Part shown: in pieces, positions 44,968-52,420 of the stretch
How the letters are laid out: the number at the start of each line of letters is the position of its first letter
How positions within the stretch are numbered: position 1 is the stretch's first letter
Assembly: GCA_046327745.1 (NCBI GenBank)
Contig: JAXLXV010000018.1
Span: 1-64,000 of the forward strand
From: JABAQJ01 sp046327745
Lineage (GTDB): Bacteria; Gemmatimonadota; Gemmatimonadetes; Gemmatimonadales; Gemmatimonadaceae
Direction of reading: 5' to 3'
DNA length: 64,000 nucleotides
Notes under the pieces: generated by a model
Databases searched by the model: none
Told to the model about the DNA's origin: nothing
What the model saw: the letters and a program-made list of their open reading frames with translations, nothing else
Position numbers and translations under genes: made by a program

Positions 44968-45887
44968 GCGCCGGGGGGACGTGCACCATGCTTGATAAAC
45001 GTGCCATCTCTTAGTTCGGCGAGCGTTTCCTGCAGCTCCTCGCGCGTATTCATCACGATCGGACCGTACCAGGCCACTGGCTCCTTCAGCGGTTTCCCGG
45101 ACACCAGCAGGAAGCGAATGCCCTCATCGCCAGCTTGAACGGTCACCTCGTCCCCACCGTCGAACAGGACGAGCGAACGGTTGCCAGTCATTTCCCGCTC
45201 GACGGTCTCGACGGGCCCGTCCTTCTCCGTGAGGATTCCAAACGGCGCCGACGCATCCCGAAAGGTGCCGCTCCCTTCGAAGATGTATGCGAACGCCTGA
45301 CGATACGTCTCGACAGGCAGTGTCTTGCGCCGCCCGGCCGGGACGAAGACGTCCAAGTACCGCGGCTGCGCCGCAATGCCATCAACGGGGCCCTGACGAC
45401 CCCAAAAGTCGCCGCATACCACGCGCACGATCGTACCATCGTCATCCACAACTTCAGGAATGGCGGTAGACGTCACGTCTTGATAGCGTGGCGTCGTCAT
45501 CTTCAGTGACGACGGAAGATTGGCCCACAGTTGAAAACCATGCATGCGACCCTGCGGGTCGCCGGTTGGCATCTCCTGGTGCAAGATGCCGCTTCCGGCC
45601 GTCATCCACTGCACGTCCCCGGCGCCTAACGACCCGCGATTCCCCAGCGAGTCCATGTGTTCCACGGTCCCCGCCAGAACATACGTGATCGTTTCAATCC
45701 CGCGGTGGGGATGCCACGGGAAGCCAGCTCGGTAATCGGCTGGCCGTTCATTCCGAAAATCGTCGAGCAACAGGAACGGATCGAACTCCTCCGTCGTGCC
45801 AAATCCAAAGGCGCGGCGGAGCTTCACGCCCGCTCCCTCCATCGTCGGTGTGGCTTCGACTATGCGCTTTACCGGACGGATCGACAT
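44964..45887 (-). CDS. Pirin-family cupin protein
   Basis: The 307-residue protein has the bicupin architecture of pirins. Metal-binding histidines are in WHPHRGIETITYVLAGTVEH and in MTAGSGILHQEMPTG; the last glutamate-containing segment is about 30 residues on. The ribosome site GGGAGGAAA precedes the ATG. Pirins bind Fe and some have quercetinase activity, others act as redox-sensitive cofactors. The four-base overlap with the MBL gene suggests a joint role, perhaps in oxidative degradation of a cyclic substrate, but this is inference. Confidence 0.9.
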   Translation of the reverse strand: MSIRPVKRIVEATPTMEGAGVKLRRAFGFGTTEEFDPFLLLDDFRNERPADYRAGFPWHPHRGIETITYVLAGTVEHMDSLGNRGSLGAGDVQWMTAGSGILHQEMPTGDPQGRMHGFQLWANLPSSLKMTTPRYQDVTSTAIPEVVDDDGTIVRVVCGDFWGRQGPVDGIAAQPRYLDVFVPAGRRKTLPVETYRQAFAYIFEGSGTFRDASAPFGILTEKDGPVETVEREMTGNRSLVLFDGGDEVTVQAGDEGIRFLLVSGKPLKEPVAWYGPIVMNTREELQETLAELRDGTFIKHGARPPGA

Positions 45888-46042
45888 CTACGTTTCCTCC
45901 CAAATGGGTCGCCAAATCCGGCGACCACTGTGCAGTCTAGCAACCGACGCAAGATCAGGGAGCATCCCCGACACTCCCTCGGCTGGTCACGACTCAACGT
46001 GAGGGCAAGATCGGTCGCTTCGAGCCTTTGACCGCTACTGAC

Positions 46043-46738
46043 ATGCCGCAGACCCCGCACATTGAGCAGCACTTCACGGCGTCCGAAGCCGTCCGCGACG
46101 TCGTCATCGGAATGTCCGACGGACTGACGGTTCCCTTCGCCCTTGCCGCGGGCCTGTCAGGTGCCGTCGCCGCGAGCGGTGTGGTTGTGACCGCTGGACT
46201 GGCCGAGGTCTCCGCCGGGGCGATCGCCATGGGACTGGGTGGCTACCTCGCCGCCCGCACAGATACGGAGCATTACGCCAGTGAAGTTGCTCGCGAAGTC
46301 GCCGAAGTGCAGACCGTTCCCGATCGCGAGCGTCAAGAAGTGTTCGATCTGTTGGCTTCGTACGGCGTGGATCGCGCGGCGAGCGCTCCCGTGGTCGAGG
46401 CCCTGGCCGCCCAGCCCGATCAGTGGGTGCAATTCATGATGCGGTTCGAACTCGGACTGGAAGCACCGGACCCACGCCGTGCACTGCGCAGCGCCCTAAC
46501 GATTGGCGGTGCGTACGTGGCGGGCGGACTCATTCCGCTCGTGCCCTACATGCTGGTGGGGAACCTAGCTGACGCCTTCCGCATTTCGGTGGTGGTGACT
46601 CTCGTCGCACTAGCCATCTTCGGCTACATCAAGGGTGGGTTCACTGGAGCCTCGCGCTGGCGAAGCGCGATGCAAACGCTGCTCATTGGGGGCATCGCCG
46701 CTGCTGTCGCCTTCATGATCGCCCGCGCGATCGGTTGA
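46043..46738 (+). CDS. VIT1/CCC1-family Fe/Mn transporter
   Basis: I use the ATG at 46043 (a TTG at 46028 is an alternative). The 231-residue inner-membrane protein has the family features: HFTASEAVRDVVIGMSDGLTVPFALAAGLSG (first helix), GAIAMGLGGYLAARTDTEHY, a cytoplasmic helical hairpin rich in acidic and histidine residues (residues about 80-130), then three more helices. Members transport Fe2+ or Mn2+ into vacuoles or out of the bacterial cytoplasm. It begins 155 bp after the pirin start, divergently. Next gene starts 20 bp after its stop. Confidence 0.88.
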   Translation: MPQTPHIEQHFTASEAVRDVVIGMSDGLTVPFALAAGLSGAVAASGVVVTAGLAEVSAGAIAMGLGGYLAARTDTEHYASEVAREVAEVQTVPDRERQEVFDLLASYGVDRAASAPVVEALAAQPDQWVQFMMRFELGLEAPDPRRALRSALTIGGAYVAGGLIPLVPYMLVGNLADAFRISVVVTLVALAIFGYIKGGFTGASRWRSAMQTLLIGGIAAAVAFMIARAIG

Positions 46739-46758
46739 ATCGTTCACTGCTCTCACTC

Positions 46759-47400
46759 ATGGGACCGAGCGCCAAGCCACTCGAGTACGGTGTCGCGTGC
46801 CTCTGCCACGATGGCCGCCGCGGCGCAGTTCGGCGGACTGGTTGGCGGTGGCGGCGCGCAATTTTGGGATGGCGATGGTGGCTGTTGATGATCGCGGCCG
46901 GTCCGAGCGCGCTAAAGGGGCAACATGCCAGCGCGTCGCGTGCCGGCGTGCGGCCGCCGGAATCCGCTATCGGGCTGCGTGTTTCTGGCGCTGCTCGTTT
47001 CACCGGCCAGCCAGCGGCGGTGCCGGTGGTGCCCGCGTGGCATCGGGGGTTGCAGCTGGCAGGCGGTGTGGTCGGCGCGTGGGCGGGTGGGATCATCAGC
47101 TACAAGGTTGCCGAAGATCTCGCCAACGATCGACGCGTGAAGGGAGATGAAGGGTATTCTCCCGCGGGCAACTGGGCCTGGGTCGCTTCCTCCCTTGTGG
47201 GGGCCGCGCTCGGCGTAGCCGGCACGGGGCGTGGCCTGACTGACCATGGCTCCGTGAAATGGGCCTTGGCGGGAGCTGCGGCGCCTTCGCTCCTCCTCCT
47301 CACAGTGGTCGACGATCCCTACCTCCCGATTTACGGGTTCGTATTCGCCGCACCGTTGCAGGCGGTCGGTGCCATGCTGGGTTACTCGCATCACCTCTGA
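46759..47400 (+). CDS. Small membrane protein, unknown function
   Basis: I take the ATG at 46759; a TTG at 46735 would overlap the previous stop. The 213-residue product has an arginine-rich N-terminus (GRRGAVRRTGWRWRRAILG) leading into a hydrophobic WWLLMIAAGPSALKG segment and then two or three further hydrophobic segments (LAGGVVGAWAGGIISYKVAE, VASSLVGAALGVAGTG, APLQAVGAMLGYSHH). It resembles an inner-membrane protein with glycine-zipper helices; I do not recognise it. The adjacent metal transporter gene may be co-transcribed. Confidence 0.5.
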   Translation: MGPSAKPLEYGVACLCHDGRRGAVRRTGWRWRRAILGWRWWLLMIAAGPSALKGQHASASRAGVRPPESAIGLRVSGAARFTGQPAAVPVVPAWHRGLQLAGGVVGAWAGGIISYKVAEDLANDRRVKGDEGYSPAGNWAWVASSLVGAALGVAGTGRGLTDHGSVKWALAGAAAPSLLLLTVVDDPYLPIYGFVFAAPLQAVGAMLGYSHHL

Positions 47401-47529
47401 CGGCGCTTTCTTGCGCCGCACCTCAGGGTGAGCGAAAATGGATCCCGCGAAGGTAGCGGCGACGCTCCTTTCGCTTCCCCGGCGCCCCCCAAAATCATCG
47501 CCGCACCCTGCGTGGACTGGAGCCATCCA

Positions 47530-49551
47530 ATGCGTTTCGTTCGACACCTTTGCCGTGCCCAGATGTTCGGGCTCGCGATCCTAGCCTTCGTGCACCCAGC
47601 GGTCATGTCTGCACAGACCGCAGTGGCCAAGCTGGTGGCCGAGCCGAACAAGCTGACGCTGCGCGCGGGCGAGTCCGTGCCCTTTCGCGTACGCGCCTAC
47701 GACACCAACGGGCAGGAGATTACGAACGCCCCACTCCGGGTGAGCGCTCCGCGATTGGCGATGACCATCGGCGAGGGCAGTCTCAAGGGGCTGCGCGCCG
47801 GGTCGTATACGATCGTTGCCACGGCATTCGACGCCAACTTTGGTGAAGCTGCGACCTTGGAAGTGCCCGTGCTGATCACTTGGCCGGCTTTGGCAAAGCT
47901 CGACCTCAGTGTTGAACCTGGTCGCTTGGTTCCCGGTGTGGTACTGATGCACACGGCGAAGGGATATCACGCGGATGGCAGCCCCAGGAACCCACTGACC
48001 GCCACGTGGCGCAGCTCCAACCCGGCCGTGGCGACCGTGGACCGCTTCGGCAACGTGACTGGCGTGAAGCCCGGGAATGTCACGATCTCTGCCGAAGCCG
48101 ACGGCATTACCGCGCAGAAGTCGTACGTCGTCAGCCCCAACCCTGTGGCCAGCATCGACCTGGGGGTGAAGGAAAGTTCGATCAGCACCGGCGATGTCGT
48201 GCACCTGACGGCAACCGCCAAGCGTGTCAATGGCGCGGCCGTCCCCGATGCCAAGATCTCCTGGAGCTATGAATACGTACCGGACGACACCATCGCCGCT
48301 CCCGGTGGACCGGGCATCATCGAGCGGGGGCTCTTCGCCCCGAACGCGCCTGGTCGATTTACCCTGATCGCGCAGTCCGGCTCCGCCGTTGCCCGGACCG
48401 TGCTTGACGTCAAACCCCGCGACGTCCGGCGCCGCATCACGGTCACCGGCCGCGGAAGTATCACCAGTACGCACACGTCAGATCTTTGGCCATGGACCGG
48501 GAAGGATGGCCGTGACTACTGCCTGGTCGGCACGTGGGGCGGCGATGGATACGGGATGGTCTTTGACATCACGGATTTGAACAACATCGTGAAGACGGAT
48601 TCCATCAAGGTCGACGCGCGCACCATCAACGACGTGACCATTTCACCTGACGGACGGTATGGCGTACTGTCGCGTGAAGGCGCGTCCAACCGGGTGAATG
48701 GCGTCGTCATCCTGGACTTGGCCAACCCGGCGCACCCCAAGGTCGCTTCCACGTACGACCAAGACCTGACCGGCGGCGTGCATAACGTCTTCGCCACGAA
48801 CGAGTACCTCTACGCCATCTCGGGCGGATTGAAGTACCTCATCATCGACGTGCGCGACATCTACCACCCGAAGTACACCGGGGAGTACAAGCATCCGAAC
48901 GCGCGCATCCACGACCTGTGGGTTCGAGACGGCATTGCCTACTCCGCACAGGGCGGCGTGGGCACAGTCGTCGTCGATGTCGGCAACGGAAAGTACGGCG
49001 GATCCCCGGAGCATCCGAAGCTGATCACCGTCTTCCCGATCAACTCGGGACACGAAATTTACCCGTACTATCAGAAGTCCACGGGGAAGACGTACCTGTT
49101 CATCGGCGACGAAGAGATGGATCGCCGTGGCCGCGTCTGGGAGGGCACGAACTACTTCGGCGGTATGTACCAGAGCGGTGGTGTGGCCCAGACCTCCGGT
49201 GGCTACACACATATCGTGGACTTTACCGATCCGATGAATCCGAAGAACGTCGCCAAGTATCACTTGGAGGACTACGGCTCCCACGACATCATCGTGGAGA
49301 ACGACATGCTGTACCAGGCCTACTACGACGGTGGCGTCCGCGTGGTCGACGTCTCGGGAGAATTGTTAGGCAACCTGGCCGACCAGCGCCGTGAAGTCGC
49401 GGTGTTCAAGCCGTACGATCCCAAGGGCTTCACGGCCAACGCGCCGTTCGTCATGAACGCCATGCCGTGGAAGGGTCAGGTGTTGTTCACCGATTTCAAC
49501 TCCGGCCTCTGGGCCGCTCGACTCGAGCCCAAGCGACCGGTCACTCCATGA
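47530..49551 (+). CDS. Exported Ig-like (BIG2) and LVIVD-repeat protein
   Basis: I start at the ATG at 47530, which precedes a signal peptide (MFGLAILAFVHPAVMSAQ); the frame is open upstream to 47428. About 270 residues of BIG2-type Ig-like strands follow (LTLRAGESVPFRVRAYDTNG, TATWRSSNPAVATVDRFGNVTGV). The second half consists of LVIVD-like beta-propeller repeats (GVVILDLANPAHPKVAS, YLIIDVRDIYHPKYTGEY, THIVDFTDPMNPKNVAKYH, VRVVDVSGELLGNLADQ). It would be a secreted surface protein with adhesion or scaffold function. No catalytic motif is visible. A strong terminator follows at 49588. Confidence 0.85.
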   Translation: MRFVRHLCRAQMFGLAILAFVHPAVMSAQTAVAKLVAEPNKLTLRAGESVPFRVRAYDTNGQEITNAPLRVSAPRLAMTIGEGSLKGLRAGSYTIVATAFDANFGEAATLEVPVLITWPALAKLDLSVEPGRLVPGVVLMHTAKGYHADGSPRNPLTATWRSSNPAVATVDRFGNVTGVKPGNVTISAEADGITAQKSYVVSPNPVASIDLGVKESSISTGDVVHLTATAKRVNGAAVPDAKISWSYEYVPDDTIAAPGGPGIIERGLFAPNAPGRFTLIAQSGSAVARTVLDVKPRDVRRRITVTGRGSITSTHTSDLWPWTGKDGRDYCLVGTWGGDGYGMVFDITDLNNIVKTDSIKVDARTINDVTISPDGRYGVLSREGASNRVNGVVILDLANPAHPKVASTYDQDLTGGVHNVFATNEYLYAISGGLKYLIIDVRDIYHPKYTGEYKHPNARIHDLWVRDGIAYSAQGGVGTVVVDVGNGKYGGSPEHPKLITVFPINSGHEIYPYYQKSTGKTYLFIGDEEMDRRGRVWEGTNYFGGMYQSGGVAQTSGGYTHIVDFTDPMNPKNVAKYHLEDYGSHDIIVENDMLYQAYYDGGVRVVDVSGELLGNLADQRREVAVFKPYDPKGFTANAPFVMNAMPWKGQVLFTDFNSGLWAARLEPKRPVTP

Positions 49552-49587
49552 ACCACACCCTCGCCCCTGCCTGACATCAACCCCTCG

Positions 49588-49615
49588 CGCCCGCACCTCC
49601 CGGTGCGGGCGTTTT
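49588..49615 (+). terminator. Rho-independent terminator after the LVIVD gene
   Basis: A perfect 10-bp stem (49588-49597 with 49602-49611) closes a 4-nt loop TCCC and runs into TTTT (49612-49615). It lies 37 bp after the stop and 67 bp before the DapB-like gene. Confidence 0.88.
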
Positions 49616-49682
49616 GCTTCCGCAACAGTTGTCTGCATCGGGGCGACCTCAAGACGGCAAACCTTTCACACTTCACCTCTCC

Positions 49683-50504
49683 ATGAGTGACCGAATCCGC
49701 GCCTGCGTCGCCGGCGCGACCGGCTGGACCGGCAAGGCCATCACCAGCGCCATCCTCACCTCGGACCGATTTGAGCTGTCGGGAGCCGTCGCGCGCTCCG
49801 CGGCGGGCCAGGACATCGGCGCGCTCTTCGGCGTCGATCCGGTCGGCATTCGTGTCGCCGGGACCGTTCAAGAGGCACTGCGCGCGCCCACCGACGTCAT
49901 GATCGACTACACCTCTCCCGGCGCAGTGAAAGACAACGCCCTCACCGCCCTGCGGGCCGGAGTGTCGGTCGTCATCGGGACGTCGGGACTCACCGCATCC
50001 GACTTCGAGGAGATCGAACGCGTCGCACGGGAAACCGGTAAGGGAGTGGTCGCGTCCGGGAACTTCTCACTCACCGCCGCCATCGCAACCCACTGCGCCC
50101 TGCTCGCCGCGCGTCACCTCCCAAGCTGCGAGATTATCGACTACGCGCACGCCGGGAAGGTGGATATGCCGAGCGGCACCACGCGCGAGTTGGCGGAGCG
50201 GCTAGCCTTGGTTCGAGAAAACCGGCTGGGGCGAGCAAAGTCGGAGTTGCTGGGACCCCCAGACGCGCGGGGAGCGGAAATCGCTGGCACTCCGGTGCAC
50301 TCCGTACGCCTGCCAAGCTACGTGATCTCTTTCGAGGCGATCTTCGGACTCCCAGATGAACGCCTAACCATCCGCCATGACTCAGGAAGCGGCGCGCACC
50401 CCTATGTCGGAGGCACGCTGCTCGCGGCCACGTCAGCCATACGGACGACGGGGCTCGTCCGCGGCCTCGATGTCCTGCTCTTCGGAGGCAGCGAGTCTCA
50501 CTAG
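49683..50504 (+). CDS. DapB-like dihydrodipicolinate reductase with altered catalytic motif
   Basis: The ATG at 49683 starts a 273-residue NAD(P)-binding protein. Its N-terminal motif is VAGATGWTGKAITSAIL where DapB has GAxGRMG. The middle strand VMIDYTSPGAVKDNALTALR matches DapB. The catalytic region reads DYAHAGKVDMPSGTTRELAE: E-A-H-H-R-H-K-V-D-A-P-S-G-T of the standard enzyme becomes D-Y-A-H-A-G-K-V-D-M-P-S-G-T. Thus the first catalytic histidine is alanine while the second histidine and the lysine remain. Such DapB-like proteins exist beside real DapB and may reduce another substrate. No dap neighbour is present. Its stop overlaps the PAP2 stop tail to tail. Confidence 0.8.
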   Translation: MSDRIRACVAGATGWTGKAITSAILTSDRFELSGAVARSAAGQDIGALFGVDPVGIRVAGTVQEALRAPTDVMIDYTSPGAVKDNALTALRAGVSVVIGTSGLTASDFEEIERVARETGKGVVASGNFSLTAAIATHCALLAARHLPSCEIIDYAHAGKVDMPSGTTRELAERLALVRENRLGRAKSELLGPPDARGAEIAGTPVHSVRLPSYVISFEAIFGLPDERLTIRHDSGSGAHPYVGGTLLAATSAIRTTGLVRGLDVLLFGGSESH

Positions 50505-51505
50505 CGTACCCCCGCGTCGCCAAAGGCCAGCGACACGCCGAGTCGCCCCGGACCGATGAATGGATGCAGCTGCGCACGTCGTTCGTCGCGGCGATCATCC
50601 CGAACGCGACCGCCCCGTACGGCGACATTGGCCACGCTCTTGCCAAGCGCGATCGCTAACGGATAGTCGCTCGCCCAATGCACCCCATTGTTCACCATGG
50701 CGAACGACAAGGCGGTCAGCAGCGTGTACCCGACCGGTCGCACCAAGTGGTGCTCGGGATAGTTCTGGGCGATGACCTCGACTGTGGCGGTGGCCACTGC
50801 CAGGTGTCCGGAAGGAAAGGCGTCGTGCCCAGGGACGTTGTCGTTGTATTCCGACCAGCTGGGGAACCAATTCCACTTGCCGCGCGGTTGCGTTGATTCT
50901 GACGGGGTTTGGCGCCCCGTCAGGTGCTTCAGGATCTGCGTGAATGTCCCAGCGGCCAACAGCGACTCGGTGATCTGGCTGGCCGTCCGTGTCGCCCGAT
51001 GGTCATCCGTCCACGCGCCGACGGCCAGAAATCCCCCGGCCACACCCAGACTGACGGCCCCATCCCCAAGGAAGTAGATCGCGGATCCGATCGTCGTCGG
51101 CACGGGCACCAACTTCAAGCCACCCAATCGCACGTTCACACTCGGATGATTGGGTGGCAGTCCCACATGGCGCGCCAGCAACCGCGTGCGATCGAGCAGC
51201 CACTCATCGGCGGCGATGGTCGCCGCCGTCGATGCCATCACCACGGCCCAGGAGTCCAGCTGATCGCGTTGCACCGCCTGCATCACGGTCCGACCGATTG
51301 TTCGTGGCGCGTTACGAACGGATTGCAGGACTCCCGGTTGGGTGTACCCGAATCGGCCGTACACGCCAAGATCGTACCACTGAAGGCGCCCGGGTGCGGT
51401 GTCGGCAGTTGCAACAGACGTCCCCGACGCTGGCTGGGCCCCCGCGAGTGAGGCAATCCCCACGGACCACAGCGCGATGAGAACCAACCGCGCCAGTTGC
51501 AACAT
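50501..51505 (-). CDS. Exported PAP2-family phosphatase, first of a tandem pair
   Basis: A 334-residue exported or membrane protein (leader LARLVLIALWSVGIASLAGA). The PAP2 acid phosphatase motifs are LKHLTGRQTPSES (KxxxxRP-like), AFPSGHLAVATATVEV (PSGH) and NGVHWASDYPLAIALGKSV (SRxxxxxHxxxD-like). Substrate is probably a membrane-linked pyrophosphate or phosphatidic acid. It follows another PAP2 gene by eight bases, so they are a tandem duplication. Its own stop overlaps that of the DapB-like gene (50501-50504). Confidence 0.85.
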   Translation of the reverse strand: MLQLARLVLIALWSVGIASLAGAQPASGTSVATADTAPGRLQWYDLGVYGRFGYTQPGVLQSVRNAPRTIGRTVMQAVQRDQLDSWAVVMASTAATIAADEWLLDRTRLLARHVGLPPNHPSVNVRLGGLKLVPVPTTIGSAIYFLGDGAVSLGVAGGFLAVGAWTDDHRATRTASQITESLLAAGTFTQILKHLTGRQTPSESTQPRGKWNWFPSWSEYNDNVPGHDAFPSGHLAVATATVEVIAQNYPEHHLVRPVGYTLLTALSFAMVNNGVHWASDYPLAIALGKSVANVAVRGGRVRDDRRDERRAQLHPFIGPGRLGVSLAFGDAGVR

Positions 51506-51513
51506 GCGCCGCC

Positions 51514-52299
51514 CTACGGGTGCGCCAGACGCTGGTGCGCCGCGTGGTAGCCGCTCAACGTTCCGATGGCCGCGCCGGCAAAGACGTCACTGGCCCAGTG
51601 CGCATTCTCGTACATGCGAGAGAAACCAACGGCCGTGGCCGCCCCATAGAGTCCCAGCGTAATCCAACGCGAGTGTCGCGGATGCGCCTTCGACAGCTCC
51701 AACGCCAGGACGCTCGCGCCGGCGAACGCGGCGCTGGTGTGTCCCGACGGAAACGACGCGCGGTCATTGTTGAAGAAACCACGCCCGGGATAATACATGT
51801 CGGGGTCCTCCGGCATCGTGCGCGGTCGCACGCGCCCGACCGTCCCCTTGATCGCCGCCGTAATCACCCCGCTGGTCACGACCGCCTTGGTGACGTCCAA
51901 ACCAAGATGCTTGGTGAACGTGTTGTGGAACGCCCAACCCGTGACCGCCAACGTGCCGCCGGCGGCCAGCGGCAAGTAACCCCCGATGGAGCTGGTCAGC
52001 AGCGACACATGCTGCATCCCCGATCCGGACGAGGCCCGGAATTCCTGCATCTCGTCGGCGATGCTCCGATCAAAGAGCGAAATCGTCGCCGCACCGGCCA
52101 AAATGCCAACGGCTGCACTGGTCGTGCGATGTGCGAGCACAAACCCGCTGAAAGAGGACCGAGATACCGAGTCGACTGGCGCTTGAGCCTGCACCGCTCG
52201 CGCCGTCAGCGCGACGGACAAAGCAATCCCGATACTGCGATGGACCGACAGATTCACGCTCGGCTCGGTTGGGGAAGGCGTATGGTTCGGCACACCCAC
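51514..52299 (-). CDS. PAP2-family phosphatase, second of a tandem pair
   Basis: A 261-residue membrane protein with a leader-like segment (SIGIALSVALTARAVQA). PAP2 motifs are KGTVGRVRPRTMPED (KxxxxxxRP), RASFPSGHTSAAFAGA (PSGH) and SRMYENAHWASDVFAGAAIG (SRxxxxxHxxxD), all canonical. This copy keeps all three better than its neighbour. The start at 52299 is the ATG; a GTG at 52257 is a real alternative. It is first in a two-gene operon and lies 121 bp from the next gene upstream, beyond the hairpin at 52350. Confidence 0.87.
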   Translation of the reverse strand: MGVPNHTPSPTEPSVNLSVHRSIGIALSVALTARAVQAQAPVDSVSRSSFSGFVLAHRTTSAAVGILAGAATISLFDRSIADEMQEFRASSGSGMQHVSLLTSSIGGYLPLAAGGTLAVTGWAFHNTFTKHLGLDVTKAVVTSGVITAAIKGTVGRVRPRTMPEDPDMYYPGRGFFNNDRASFPSGHTSAAFAGASVLALELSKAHPRHSRWITLGLYGAATAVGFSRMYENAHWASDVFAGAAIGTLSGYHAAHQRLAHP

Positions 52300-52349
52300 G
52301 CATCCGTCGATCGGCCATGACGATGCCGCCCAAGGAACACGCAGTCAAG

Positions 52350-52382
52350 ACGACGCCCCCACTCCCAAAGTCAGGGCGTCGT
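52350..52382 (-). terminator. Hairpin after the spermidine-synthase-like gene
   Basis: A 9-bp perfect stem (ACGACGCCC at 52350-52358 with GGGCGTCGT at 52374-52382) closes a 15-nt loop in the 121-bp gap between the spermidine-synthase stop (52421) and the PAP2 start (52299). It is likely the terminator of the leftward gene. No T-run is visible. Confidence 0.5.
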
Positions 52383-52420
52383 GCCCGCCTTCCCCGAAAC
52401 GTGCCGCCGATCACCTAGAC

